Source: Pseudoxanthomonas spadix (lineage in GTDB: Bacteria > Pseudomonadota > Gammaproteobacteria > Xanthomonadales > Xanthomonadaceae). Taken from it: a DNA stretch of 64,000 nucleotides. Positions 25,620 through 33,554 of this stretch are shown here, in pieces (position 1 is the first letter of the stretch; each line of letters opens with the position of its first letter). Under the pieces are notes generated by a model. That model did not search any database and was not told the DNA's origin. It worked only from the letters and a program-made list of their open reading frames with translations. Made by a program: the position numbers and the translations under genes. The stretch lies in NCBI RefSeq assembly GCF_003703395.1, contig NZ_RDQN01000003.1, positions 310,001-374,000 on the forward strand. The letters run 5' to 3'.

Positions 25620-26717
25620 TCAGTTGGACAGGTCGTTCTTGCTGCTCGCTGCGCTGCTGATGATCCCCGAGAAGGGCAGCAACTGGCTCACGAAGCGGCT
25701 CCAGCGCGTGATTCCCGCCGCCCCCACAAACACCACATCGCCCGGAAGCAGTTTGAACTGGCTGGCCACGGCAAAGGCCGCCGGTGACCTGGCTTCCAGC
25801 TGGTAGACCGCCGAAGGGGTCTGCTGCAGGTCGGCCGAACCCCGGATGACATAGACCGCGTTGCCGTTGGCAGTCGGTTGCGCCAGCCCACGGGCACGGC
25901 CCAGCGCCTGGCTCAGGCTGATGTTGCCGGTCTTGAAGTTGAGCGCGCCGGGTGCAATGACCTCGCCGACCACGAAGACTTCCTTGGCATCGAGGAAGGG
26001 CACGTACACCTGGTCGTCCTTCTTCAGGTAGATCGTGCTGCCGGCCTGGCTGTCCAGGTCGATGGTGTAGGTCACGCCGTCGCGGATCAGGCGCACGCCG
26101 GACAGATCGGCAGATTCGGGATTGAGCCCGGCCTGGCTGACCGCATCGCTCAGGGTCAGCGGCACCACGGTGAGCGGGATCGCGGAGGACTGGTTGACCG
26201 CGCCGGTGATCCACACGCGCTGGCTGGCGTAGGAAAGCACCGTGACGTCCACCTGCGGGGACTCCACATAGCGGGCCAGTTTGGACATGAGCTGGTCACG
26301 CAGGGCCTGCGGGGTCATGCCGGCGGCCTGGATCATGCCGACGTAGGGGTAAAACAACGTACCGTCGGACTGGACCGGGCGCCCGGCCGCGTTGAGCTGT
26401 TGCTGTGGGCCGGCCGGGACCGTCAACTCCGGATGGTCCCACACCGTGATGTACAGCACATCACCGGGGCCGATGGTGTAACTGGGTGGCCGGTAGCTGG
26501 TGAGCGCCTCGGGCAGCTGCGGCACCTCGCGCGCGGCGCGGTCCATGGCCACCAGCTTCGGGGTGATGCCGATGACCTCCACCTGGTCATCGCCGACGGT
26601 CTGCATCTGGTTGGGTCCACCGGCCTGCCGACGCATGTGCTGGCCAGGTGCCCAGGCGCAGCCGCTGATCAAGAGGGCCGCCGCTGCGGCCGCGACAACA
26701 ACGCGCGGGAACTTCAT
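25620..26717 (-). CDS. wza: Polysaccharide export outer-membrane lipoprotein Wza
   Basis: This 365-residue protein has a lipobox LLISGC (C20), an N-terminal poly-export domain with YTIGPGDVLYITVWDHPEL and two SLBB-like parts (VFVVGEVIAPGALNF). Wza octamers form the outer-membrane channel for capsule. The start at 26717 (MKFPRVVV) is preferred because GGAG is six bases upstream; an upstream in-frame ATG at 26738 would place that site inside the gene. It lies downstream of the gfcA-like gene and its terminator. Confidence 0.92.
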   Translation of the reverse strand: MKFPRVVVAAAAAALLISGCAWAPGQHMRRQAGGPNQMQTVGDDQVEVIGITPKLVAMDRAAREVPQLPEALTSYRPPSYTIGPGDVLYITVWDHPELTVPAGPQQQLNAAGRPVQSDGTLFYPYVGMIQAAGMTPQALRDQLMSKLARYVESPQVDVTVLSYASQRVWITGAVNQSSAIPLTVVPLTLSDAVSQAGLNPESADLSGVRLIRDGVTYTIDLDSQAGSTIYLKKDDQVYVPFLDAKEVFVVGEVIAPGALNFKTGNISLSQALGRARGLAQPTANGNAVYVIRGSADLQQTPSAVYQLEARSPAAFAVASQFKLLPGDVVFVGAAGITRWSRFVSQLLPFSGIISSAASSKNDLSN

Positions 26718-26737
26718 TGCAGACTCCATTTCACACA

Positions 26738-26766
26738 TTTATAACAGCGGAATGCTGCCCATAAAA
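26738..26766 (-). promoter_or_regulatory. Possible wza promoter
   Basis: On the minus strand a good -10 element TATAAA (26738-26743) lies about 14 bases upstream of the wza start once the transcription start is allowed for. The -35 position, 17 bases away, falls in the T-run of the preceding terminator and is weak (TTTTAT). The arrangement would let wza be transcribed separately from the gfcA-like gene. Confidence 0.4.
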
Positions 26767-26792
26767 AACCCGCCGAGCCAGCCCAGCGGGTT
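26763..26792 (-). terminator. Intrinsic terminator after the gfcA-like gene
   Basis: On the minus strand AACCCGC (26786-26792) pairs with GCGGGTT (26767-26773), and the stem extends inward through GG/CC pairs. Six T residues follow. It lies between the gfcA-like gene and wza, so it could stop or attenuate transcription into the export genes. Confidence 0.8.
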
Positions 26793-26824
26793 ATTTGGCC
26801 CCCGGTCCAGGGGCCTGATGCGGT

Positions 26825-27259
26825 TCAGTTCGTGGTACCGGTGGTTCCAGTCGTGCCGGTCGTACCGGTCGTGCCGGTCGTGCCGCCGGTACCGCCGGTG
26901 CCGTCACCGCCGCCATTGTCATTGCCGTCATCACCGCCGCCGCCACCGCCACCCGAGGCGGCCGCCGCGCCCACTGCGGCAACACCTGCCACGATGCCGA
27001 TGGTCGCTGCGGTGCTGAGGCCGGCGCCGACCGCCACGCCGGTCCCGGCCGCGCCGCCAGCGACTGCACCGCTGCCAGCCGCACTGCTGCCAGCTGCACT
27101 GCTGGCGGAAGAACCTTCAGCGCCCGAGGCCGGCGTGGTCGCGGGCTGCTGGGCAGGCTGCGGCTGCGGGGTTGGCTGCGGAGCCTGCTGCTGGGCGAGG
27201 CTGGTGGAGGACAGGGCCAGAAGTGCCGCCATGCCGACTGCATTCACGAGCTGCTTCAT
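26825..27259 (-). CDS. gfcA: GfcA/YjbE-like low-complexity secreted or membrane protein
   Basis: This 144-residue protein has a signal peptide (MKQLVNAVGMAALLALSSTS, then LAQQ) and a Gln/Pro-rich segment. A glycine/alanine-rich hydrophobic stretch follows (VAVGAGLSTAATIGIVAGVA). The acidic glycine stretch next to it leads into a C-terminal run of GTT repeats. This layout matches GfcA and YjbE, the threonine-rich first genes of the gfc and yjb operons; their molecular role is unknown. AAGGGG lies before the start. Assignment rests on architecture and position, since low-complexity proteins align poorly. Confidence 0.7.
   Translation of the reverse strand: MKQLVNAVGMAALLALSSTSLAQQQAPQPTPQPQPAQQPATTPASGAEGSSASSAAGSSAAGSGAVAGGAAGTGVAVGAGLSTAATIGIVAGVAAVGAAAASGGGGGGGDDGNDNGGGDGTGGTGGTTGTTGTTGTTGTTGTTN
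26834..26891. repeat. Nine-base tandem repeats in the gfcA-like gene
   Basis: The 3' end of the gene is built of near-identical 9-base units, on the plus strand of the type GTACCGGTC/GTGCCGGTC, encoding Gly-Thr-Thr units. The unit length keeps the reading frame, so copy-number changes would lengthen or shorten the tail without breaking the protein. Confidence 0.7.
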
Positions 27260-27299
27260 GATGTACCCCTTGCGCCGTCGATGGGTTTAACAAAGATTA

Positions 27300-27328
27300 A
27301 AGCTAGGCGCCTGGGTCCGCCCTGTCAA
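27300..27328 (-). promoter_or_regulatory. Promoter of the gfcA-like gene
   Basis: A perfect -35 TTGACA (27323-27328, minus strand) is 17 bases from TAGCTT (27300-27305). Transcription would begin about 35 bases before the gfcA-like start. This is the only consensus -35 seen in the divergent spacer to wzb and may drive the large minus-strand polysaccharide run. Confidence 0.55.
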
Positions 27329-27457
27329 GCTTGGCCCGGCGCGGGCTCATCGGGGCGGGCTGCGGCAGGCATCTCGGTCGCAGTGGTGCAGCATGCGCTA
27401 CCCTGTGGCGGCTGCAGCCTGGGGCCGCCAGGCATCGAGCAGGGGAATCGGGGACGC

Positions 27458-27895
27458 GTGTTTCGCAAGATCTTGTTTGTCTGCGTAGGCAACATCTGCC
27501 GCAGTCCGACCGCCGAAATCATGATGCGGCATGCGCTCGGGCGCGATGACATGGACATCGGCTCGGCCGGCCTGCAGGCAATGGTTGGCCATCCCATCGA
27601 AGCCACCGCCGGCCTGTTGCTGCGCGAGCGCGGCCTGGACGGCAGTGCGCATGTCGCCCGCCAGGCCACGCCGGCCCTGCTGACTGCGGCCGACCTGATC
27701 CTGGTGATGCAGCGCAGGCACCTGGCCGACATCAGTCGCGACCTCCCGCAGGTCAGCGGCAAGGTCTTCCTGCTGGGAAAGTGGCGCGAAAACTGCGAAA
27801 TTCCTGATCCCTACCGGCAGCAGCGTGTCGCCTTCGAACACGTCTATGACCTGATCGCCGACAGCGTGGCGAGCTGGGTTCCCTACCTGCGGTAG
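27458..27895 (+). CDS. wzb: Low-molecular-weight protein-tyrosine phosphatase Wzb
   Basis: This 145-residue enzyme removes phosphate from the tyrosine cluster of Wzc. The CX5R active site is CVGNICR (C9-R15), and the general-acid aspartate is in IPDPYRQ. The GTG start at 27458 (read as MFRKILFVCV) is chosen from the family N-terminus, with GGGGA just upstream. It lies 30 bases before wzc, the usual wzb-wzc order, and is divergent from gfcA. Confidence 0.93.
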   Translation: MFRKILFVCVGNICRSPTAEIMMRHALGRDDMDIGSAGLQAMVGHPIEATAGLLLRERGLDGSAHVARQATPALLTAADLILVMQRRHLADISRDLPQVSGKVFLLGKWRENCEIPDPYRQQRVAFEHVYDLIADSVASWVPYLR

Positions 27896-27904
27896 TTTTT
27901 TTTT
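27883..27904 (+). terminator. Small hairpin with T9 between wzb and wzc
   Basis: CTACC-TGC-GGTAG (27883-27895) overlaps the end of wzb including its stop, and nine T residues follow (27896-27904). The stem is only five pairs, so it may be a weak terminator or an attenuator that sets the ratio of phosphatase to kinase. An alternative is a slippage-prone T tract with no role. Confidence 0.4.
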
Positions 27905-27925
27905 ATCCAAGAGAGAACAGCCTGA

Positions 27926-30169
27926 ATGAGCAACGACCTGAGTGCCAACTCCGCACAGGATGAAGATGAGATCGACCTGCGCGAACTGGTGGGCGTGCTG
28001 CTGGACCACAAATGGCTGATTGCGGGCATTACCGGGCTGTTCTTCGTGGTCAGTGTCGCCTACGCGCTGCTCGCAGCGCCGGTGTACCAGGCCCAGGCCA
28101 TGGTCCAGGTCGAATCCAAGATGCCCTCGATTCCCGGCCTGGCCGACCTGTCCTCGCTGGGGATGGACGGGTCCAGTTCGGCGGCGACCACCGAAGTGGC
28201 GCTGATCACCTCGCGCGCGGTGGTGGGCAAGGCGGTGGATCAACTGAAGCTGGACACGCAGGTCGCGCCCAAGCGGTTGCCGCTGCTGGGGGATTTCCTT
28301 GCGCGGCGGTTCAAGCCGGAGACCGAAGGCGCGGTCGCCCCGCCCCTGCTCGGCCTGAACCGCTACGGCTGGGGTGGAGAGCGTCTTGCGATCGCCAGGC
28401 TGGCGGTGCCCGAGGCCATGCTTGGTTCGCCGATGACCCTTGAAGTGGGCGATGCGGCGGGCCGGTACACCTTGTTTGACGAAGAAGGCGAGGTGCTGCT
28501 CGAGGGCCAGGTTGGCGAGGAGGCCCGCGGGCACCAGGTGACCCTGCTGGTCGAGTCGCTGGCCGCCAACCCCGGCACCCATTTCAGTGTCACCCGGCAG
28601 CGTCGGTTGAACGTGGTCACCTCGCTGCAGGAGCAGGTCAAGGCGTCCGAGCAGGGCAAGGAGTCCGGCATCCTGCAGCTGAGCTATCAGGATGAGGACC
28701 CCGACCTGGCTGGCAGGTTCCTGCAGGAAGTGGCCGAGGCCTATGTGCGCCAGAACGTGGACCGCAATTCGGCCGAAGCCTCCTCGCAGCTGAGTTTCGT
28801 CAGGGAGCAACTGCCGGTCGTGCGCCGCCAGGTCGAGGCGGCGCAGGCGGCGATGAACGCCTACCAGACCCAGGCCAAGTCGGTCGACATCACCATGCAG
28901 ACCCAGGGCCTGCTGGAGCAGCAGGTCGCGGTCGAGACCAGCATCCAGCAGCTGCACATGCAGCAGGCCGAAATGGATCGCAGCTTCACCCGTGAACACC
29001 CGGCCTACCGCGCGCTGCTCAAGCAGATCGCCGAGCTGGAAAGCCGCAAGGCTGGCTTCAATCGGCAGGTCGGCGAACTGCCAGACACCCAGCAGGAACT
29101 GCTGCGGCTGAGCCGCGACCTGCAGGTCAGCAACGAGTTGTACACCGCGCTGCTCAACCAGGCCCAGCAGCTGGACGTGGCCCGCGCCGGCACTGTCGGC
29201 AACGTCCGCATCATCGACGCTGCCGCGGTGGATGTGACCCATCCGGTGAAGCCGCGCCGGTCGCTGGTGGTGCTGGTCGGCACCCTGCTGGGCGCCTTCC
29301 TGGCGGTGGGTCTGGTGTTCCTGCGCCGGATCATGAACCCTGGCATGGAAGATCCCTCGCAGATCGAGGAGCTGGGCCTGCCGGTGTACGCGGTCATTCC
29401 GCTGAGCCCGGCCGAGGACCTGCTGGAGCGCGGCAAGCGCCGTCGGCGCGGTCGGCGCAGCAGCCGCAGCACGCAAGGCCGCCTGCACCTGCTGGCGGTC
29501 AATGCGCCGGCCGACCCGGCGGTGGAAGCGATCCGCAGCCTGCGCACCAGCCTGCATTTCGCCATGCTGGAAGCCAAGAACAACGTCCTGATGATCTCCG
29601 GTCCGCGCCCCAGCGTGGGCAAGACCTTCGTCTCGGCCAACCTGGCCGCGGTGATCGCCCAGACGGGACAGAAGGTGCTGGTGATCGATGCGGACATGCG
29701 CAAGGGCACGCTGCACAAGGTGCTGGACGTGGTGCCCGGCGCCGGGCTGTCCGACCTGCTGGTGGGCAAGGCCGACCAGGCCGCGACCATCCACCCGCTG
29801 GAGCAGGTGCCGAACATGTACTACATGACGCGCGGCGAGATCCCGCCCAACCCGTCCGAGCTGCTGATGCACCCGCGCTTCACCGCGCTGCTGGAATCGA
29901 TCTGCTCGCAGTTCGACCTGGTCATCATCGATACCCCGCCGATCCTGGCGGTGACCGATGCGGCCATCGTCGGCCAGCACGCCGGCTCGTCGCTGCTGGT
30001 CACCCGGTTCGGCGTGAACCAGCCCAAGGAAGTGCTGTTGACCAAGAAACGCTTCGAGCAGAACGGCGTGCAGATCAAGGGCGCGATCTTCAACGCGGTC
30101 GAAAAGCGGGTCACCGGCTACTACAGCTACGGTTACTACGAGTACAAGTCCGGCGGCGCCAGCGCCTGA
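27926..30169 (+). CDS. wzc: Polysaccharide tyrosine autokinase and chain-length regulator Wzc
   Basis: This 747-residue protein combines a Wzz-type periplasmic domain between two membrane helices (about 30-50 and 450-475) with a cytoplasmic BY-kinase. Walker A is GPRPSVGKT at 559-567. Walker A' is in LVIDADMRK (D588, D590), and Walker B ends at D669 (FDLVIIDTPP). A C-terminal tyrosine cluster has Y732, Y733, Y735, Y737, Y738 and Y740. Cycles of tyrosine phosphorylation, reversed by Wzb, control polymer length and export through Wza. AAGAGAG precedes the start. Confidence 0.95.
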   Translation: MSNDLSANSAQDEDEIDLRELVGVLLDHKWLIAGITGLFFVVSVAYALLAAPVYQAQAMVQVESKMPSIPGLADLSSLGMDGSSSAATTEVALITSRAVVGKAVDQLKLDTQVAPKRLPLLGDFLARRFKPETEGAVAPPLLGLNRYGWGGERLAIARLAVPEAMLGSPMTLEVGDAAGRYTLFDEEGEVLLEGQVGEEARGHQVTLLVESLAANPGTHFSVTRQRRLNVVTSLQEQVKASEQGKESGILQLSYQDEDPDLAGRFLQEVAEAYVRQNVDRNSAEASSQLSFVREQLPVVRRQVEAAQAAMNAYQTQAKSVDITMQTQGLLEQQVAVETSIQQLHMQQAEMDRSFTREHPAYRALLKQIAELESRKAGFNRQVGELPDTQQELLRLSRDLQVSNELYTALLNQAQQLDVARAGTVGNVRIIDAAAVDVTHPVKPRRSLVVLVGTLLGAFLAVGLVFLRRIMNPGMEDPSQIEELGLPVYAVIPLSPAEDLLERGKRRRRGRRSSRSTQGRLHLLAVNAPADPAVEAIRSLRTSLHFAMLEAKNNVLMISGPRPSVGKTFVSANLAAVIAQTGQKVLVIDADMRKGTLHKVLDVVPGAGLSDLLVGKADQAATIHPLEQVPNMYYMTRGEIPPNPSELLMHPRFTALLESICSQFDLVIIDTPPILAVTDAAIVGQHAGSSLLVTRFGVNQPKEVLLTKKRFEQNGVQIKGAIFNAVEKRVTGYYSYGYYEYKSGGASA

Positions 30170-30192
30170 TCGCGCCGGTCGGACGGGAGCGG

Positions 30193-30219
30193 GAAACGGC
30201 GCCGAGGTGGCGCCGTTTC
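30193..30219. terminator. Perfect 11-bp hairpin between convergent wzc and puuB
   Basis: GAAACGGCGCC and GGCGCCGTTTC are perfect inverted repeats with a 5-base loop (30204-30208). The hairpin lies 24 bases after wzc and about 100 bases before the end of the convergent puuB gene. The A- and T-rich arm ends give a short T3 tract on either strand, so it may act as a bidirectional terminator. Confidence 0.6.
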
Positions 30220-30320
30220 ACTGTCCGCAGGGTCGAACCGGAACGGGCTGTCGATCAGGGGCGATGCCGGCGCGCGCTTGCATGCCGGCTGGCGGGCGCG
30301 CCTTCAGCGCATCGTCGGGC

Positions 30321-31598
30321 TCACCACAGGGCATCGCGCAGCTTGTACCAGCCCATCGCCGCCACCAGCAGCGGCGTGCGCAGCGCCTGGCCACCGGGGA
30401 ACGGCGCGTGGCCGATCTTCGCAAACAGGTCCAGCCGCTGCGCCTGGCCGGCAATGGCCTGGGCAATCAGCTTGCCGGCCAGTCCGGTGGCGACCACGCC
30501 GTGGCCGGAGAAGCCTTGCGCGAAGTACAGGTTCGGTTGCAGCCGGCCCCAGTGCGGCGCTCGGTTGAGCGAGATGTCGACCAGGCCGCCCCACACGTAC
30601 TCCAGCGGCACCTCCTTCAACTGCGGGAAGACGCCGGCGATGCGCCGGCGCATGATCCCCTGCAGGTCGCCCGGGTCGCGCCCGGAATAGCTGGCGCGCC
30701 CGCCGAACAGCAGCCGGTGGTCATGGCCGAGCCGGTAGTAATCCAGCGCCCAGGCGGTATCGGCCACGGCCATGTCGTTGCCGATCAGGGCGCGCGCGCC
30801 ATCCTCGCCCAGCGGCGCGGTGGCGGCGATGTAGGTGCCGACCGGCATGATCCGCGACTCCAGCTCCGGGGCGATGCCGTGCAGCAGCGCGTTGCCGGCC
30901 AGCACGGCGAAATCGCAATGCACCTCGCCCTGGGTGGTCCTGAACAGCGGACGTGCGCCGCGCACCAGCGTGGTCACTTCGGACTGCTCGAAGACCTGCA
31001 CGCCAGCCTCGATGGCGGCGCGGCCCAGGCCCAGCGCATAGGCCAGCGGATGCAGGTGCCCGCTGACCGGGTCATACAGCGCGCCCAGGTAGCGGTCGCT
31101 GGCCAGCGTCTGGCGCAGGCGTTGCCGGTCCCACCATTGGACCGGATGGTCGTAGCGCGTATTGAAGTGCTCGACCATGGCCTGCAGCTCGCGCTGCTGG
31201 CGGGGTTTCAGCGGGACGGTGGCGTGGCCGGGGCGCCAGTGCGCCTGGATGTCGTGCTGGGCCAGACGGCCATGCAGCCAGTCCAGGCCTTCGCGCGAGA
31301 GGTCGAACATGCGCCGCGCATCGTCCGCGCCGACCAGGGCTTCCAGCTTGCGCTCGCCACAGCCGAAGCCGACGATCGCCTGGCCGCCGTTGCGGCCCGA
31401 CGCGCCCCAGCCGATCTGCCGGGCTTCCAGCACCACGACGCGATAACCGGCTTCGGCCAGTTCCAGTGCGCAGGCCAGGCCGGTGTAGCCGGCACCGAGC
31501 ACGCACACATCGCAGTCGATGCGGCCGGCCAGCGCGGGCTGGACGGGCAGGGGCGTGGTGCTGGCGGCGTACCAGCTGGGCGGGTAAGCCGAGGTCAT
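30321..31598 (-). CDS. puuB: FAD-dependent gamma-glutamylputrescine oxidoreductase (PuuB-like)
   Basis: This 425-residue DAO-family flavoprotein has the FAD-binding VLGAGYTGLACALELAEAGY near residue 33 and GWGASGRNGGQAIVGFGC, which is characteristic of PuuB/OrdL-type oxidases. A C-terminal FAD segment has YFAQGFSGHGVVATGLAGK. PuuB oxidises gamma-glutamylputrescine to the aldehyde with release of ammonia and hydrogen peroxide. It is downstream of puuA on the same strand, separated by a 378-base repeat-bearing spacer. Confidence 0.88.
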   Translation of the reverse strand: MTSAYPPSWYAASTTPLPVQPALAGRIDCDVCVLGAGYTGLACALELAEAGYRVVVLEARQIGWGASGRNGGQAIVGFGCGERKLEALVGADDARRMFDLSREGLDWLHGRLAQHDIQAHWRPGHATVPLKPRQQRELQAMVEHFNTRYDHPVQWWDRQRLRQTLASDRYLGALYDPVSGHLHPLAYALGLGRAAIEAGVQVFEQSEVTTLVRGARPLFRTTQGEVHCDFAVLAGNALLHGIAPELESRIMPVGTYIAATAPLGEDGARALIGNDMAVADTAWALDYYRLGHDHRLLFGGRASYSGRDPGDLQGIMRRRIAGVFPQLKEVPLEYVWGGLVDISLNRAPHWGRLQPNLYFAQGFSGHGVVATGLAGKLIAQAIAGQAQRLDLFAKIGHAPFPGGQALRTPLLVAAMGWYKLRDALW

Positions 31599-31976
31599 GT
31601 CACGTGCCGAGGCGGGTGGACGGGGCCAGCGCAGCGCAGTGTCTGGACCCCTTCTCCCCCACGTGCGGGGGAGAAGATGCCCGCAGGGCAGATGAGGGGG
31701 GCTGTTGCTTGGGGATCCGGCGCTTGGCTGTGGGCTTCGGTGCGGGCTCTGGAGGCTGTCAGGGCCCGGTCTTCGGCGGCCCCCTCACCCCGGCCCTCTG
31801 CTTCGCACCCCGGCCCGCGCCAGCGGCGCGAGCGCTCCAAGGCACGCGCGCCAGTGGCGCGCAAGCCGTGCCTTCTCGCCCCGCGGGCGGGGGAGAGGGG
31901 GCAAAGCGGGACTGCGTGCTCGTTCCGGCAGGCGGGGGAGCGGACCACCCGCGAGCCGACGTGCTGCGGGAGCTGC
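31599..31976. other. Non-coding spacer with GC-rich hairpin repeats
   Basis: This 378-base gap between puuA and puuB has no credible gene. It contains a perfect 10-bp hairpin, CTTCTCCCCC-6-GGGGGAGAAG (31651-31676). Further on is a stretch of CCCCTCACCCCGGCCC and GCGGGCGGGGGAGAGGGGGC type (about 31780-31910) that looks like a mixed intergenic repeat of this bacterial group. The two halves read as roughly inverted copies of a CTCTCCC/GGGAGAG motif. Confidence 0.6.
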
Positions 31977-33362
31977 TCAGACTGCACGCAGGTACCAGGC
32001 GTATTCCAGGTCGGTGACCTGGGTCTCGAAGCTGCGCAGTTCCTTGAGTTTCTGCTGGCCGTAGATGTGGCGGAAGCGCTCGCCGAACTGGCGGGCGATG
32101 AACTGGCTGGTCAGAAAATCGTCGATCGACTGGCGCCAGTGCGGGCTGCGGTTCTCGGTCTGCTGGTAGGCGTTGCCGACGATCGGTGGGCCCGGGTCGA
32201 AGCGATGTTCCAGTCCGTGCAGCATGCCGGCCAGTACCGCCGCGCAGGCCAGGTAGACATTGGCGTCGGCGCCGGCGATGCGGTGTTCGATGCGGGTGTT
32301 GCTGGCATCGCTGTGCGGGATGCGCATGGCCACGGTGCGGTTGTTGAAGCCCCAGGTCTCACCCAGCGGGACGAAGGCGTTCAGCACGTAGCGGCGGTAG
32401 CTGTTGGCATGCGGGGCGAACAGCAGCATGGTGTCGCGGGCGCTGGCCTGCAGGCCGCCGATGGCGTGCCTGAGGGCGTCGGCGGGCGCGGCCTGGCTGC
32501 CGGCGAAGAGGTTGTGGCCGTCGCGGTCCAGCACGCTCACGTGCACGTGCAGGCCATTGCCGGCCTGGTCTACCAGCGGCTTGGCCATGAAGCTGGCTTG
32601 CAGGCCTTGGCGCTGGGCCACCGCCTTGATGGTGCGCTTGAGCATCAGCGCCTCGTCGCAGGCGCGCAGTGCATCGGCGCGATGCTTGAGGTTGATCTCG
32701 AACTGGCCCGGCGCATATTCGGCCACGGCCGTGTCGGCCGGAATCTCCTGCACCGCGCAGGCGCTGGACACCGCGTCGATGAAGTCGCGGTTGTCGTCCA
32801 GGTCCTCCATGTAATAGACCTGGGTCGACGCGTTGCGCGCGCCGGTGCTGGGGTTGATCGCGGTCTGTGGGCGGCCATCGGCACCGGGCAGGCGGTCGAA
32901 CAGGTAGAACTCCAGTTCGATCGCCACCACCGGGGTCAGGCCGCGCTCGGCGAAGCGCTGCACCACCCGGCGCAGGACCTCGCGCGGGTTGGCCTCGAAT
33001 GCGCCACCGGCGCCGTCCTCCATCGCCAGCAGCAGTTGCGCCATCGGTCGTGGCGACCACGGCACCGGGCGCAGCGAGCCGGGCACCGGCCGGCAGATCC
33101 GGTCCTCGTCGCCGATGTCGTAGCCCAGCCCGGTTTCCTCGACGGTGTTGCCGGTGATGTCGGTGGCGATCAGTGACATCGGCAGGCACACCCCGTCGCT
33201 GTAGACCTTGTCCAGCGCGTCGGCGGTGATGCGCTTGCCGCGCAGCAGGCCGTTCATGTCCGGCAGCAGCAGGTCGACCGCTTGCAGGTCGGGGAGCGCG
33301 GCCAGGGTGGCGGCATCGCGGGCGCGCAGGGCGTGGTCTGAGGCGTCGGAAAAGGCGGTCAT
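31977..33362 (-). CDS. puuA: Gamma-glutamylputrescine synthetase (glutamine synthetase family)
   Basis: This 461-residue glutamine-synthetase fold enzyme ligates glutamate to putrescine with ATP. Family signatures are the N-terminal VDLLLPDMNGLLRGKRI, the metal-binding ELEFYLFD, the GNGLHVHVSV active-site strand and NSYRRYVLNAF. The C-terminal TRIEHRIAGADANVYLA is also present. The ATG at 33362 (MTAFSDASD) is preferred over the longer open frame. It diverges from puuD across a 192-base spacer. Specificity for putrescine is inferred from neighbours. Confidence 0.88.
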   Translation of the reverse strand: MTAFSDASDHALRARDAATLAALPDLQAVDLLLPDMNGLLRGKRITADALDKVYSDGVCLPMSLIATDITGNTVEETGLGYDIGDEDRICRPVPGSLRPVPWSPRPMAQLLLAMEDGAGGAFEANPREVLRRVVQRFAERGLTPVVAIELEFYLFDRLPGADGRPQTAINPSTGARNASTQVYYMEDLDDNRDFIDAVSSACAVQEIPADTAVAEYAPGQFEINLKHRADALRACDEALMLKRTIKAVAQRQGLQASFMAKPLVDQAGNGLHVHVSVLDRDGHNLFAGSQAAPADALRHAIGGLQASARDTMLLFAPHANSYRRYVLNAFVPLGETWGFNNRTVAMRIPHSDASNTRIEHRIAGADANVYLACAAVLAGMLHGLEHRFDPGPPIVGNAYQQTENRSPHWRQSIDDFLTSQFIARQFGERFRHIYGQQKLKELRSFETQVTDLEYAWYLRAV

Positions 33363-33487
33363 GGCGGCCTCGGGAATGGTGCAGGCCAGCTTATCAGGGT
33401 GCGGCGCTGTCAAGAATACTCAACAGTCGGCGGTTTCCAGGCAGCAAAATGGCCCTTGATGTCGGCGAAACCCCGGTCACAGGCGCT

Positions 33488-33513
33488 GGGCGTGTTGTAA
33501 AAATAAAACGCCC
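33488..33513. promoter_or_regulatory. Dyad in the puuA-puuD divergent spacer
   Basis: GGGCGT (33488-33493) and ACGCCC (33508-33513) flank an AT-rich 14-base loop, GTTGTAAAAATAAA. It sits about 40 bases upstream of puuD and could be an operator or part of a promoter. In the same spacer TTGACA occurs on the minus strand (33408-33413), but no -10 lies at the right distance. Confidence 0.3.
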
Positions 33514-33554
33514 ACGCTACTTTGCGGCAACGCCCCACGCCCGCCGAGTCACGC

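Noticed and set aside
27398-29980. Very long minus-strand open frame (860 codons) opposite wzb and wzc
   Set aside because: It is a shadow of the GC-rich codon pattern of wzc; the sense-strand protein has all Wzc motifs and the antisense product has none.
17700-30169. Xanthan gum (gum) cluster
   Set aside because: The initiating transferase resembles GumD/WcaJ, but the gfc genes, gmd, wzb-wzc and gene order do not match gumB-gumM.
30207-33176. Very long plus-strand open frame (989 codons) opposite puuB and puuA
   Set aside because: Low-complexity Gln/Ala/Gly/Arg translation typical of an antisense frame; both minus-strand genes are strongly supported.
33388-33413. Minus-strand puuA promoter with TTGACA
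   Set aside because: The nearest -10-like TAAGCT is only 14 bases away and the 17-base position is GC-rich, so the pair is not convincing.
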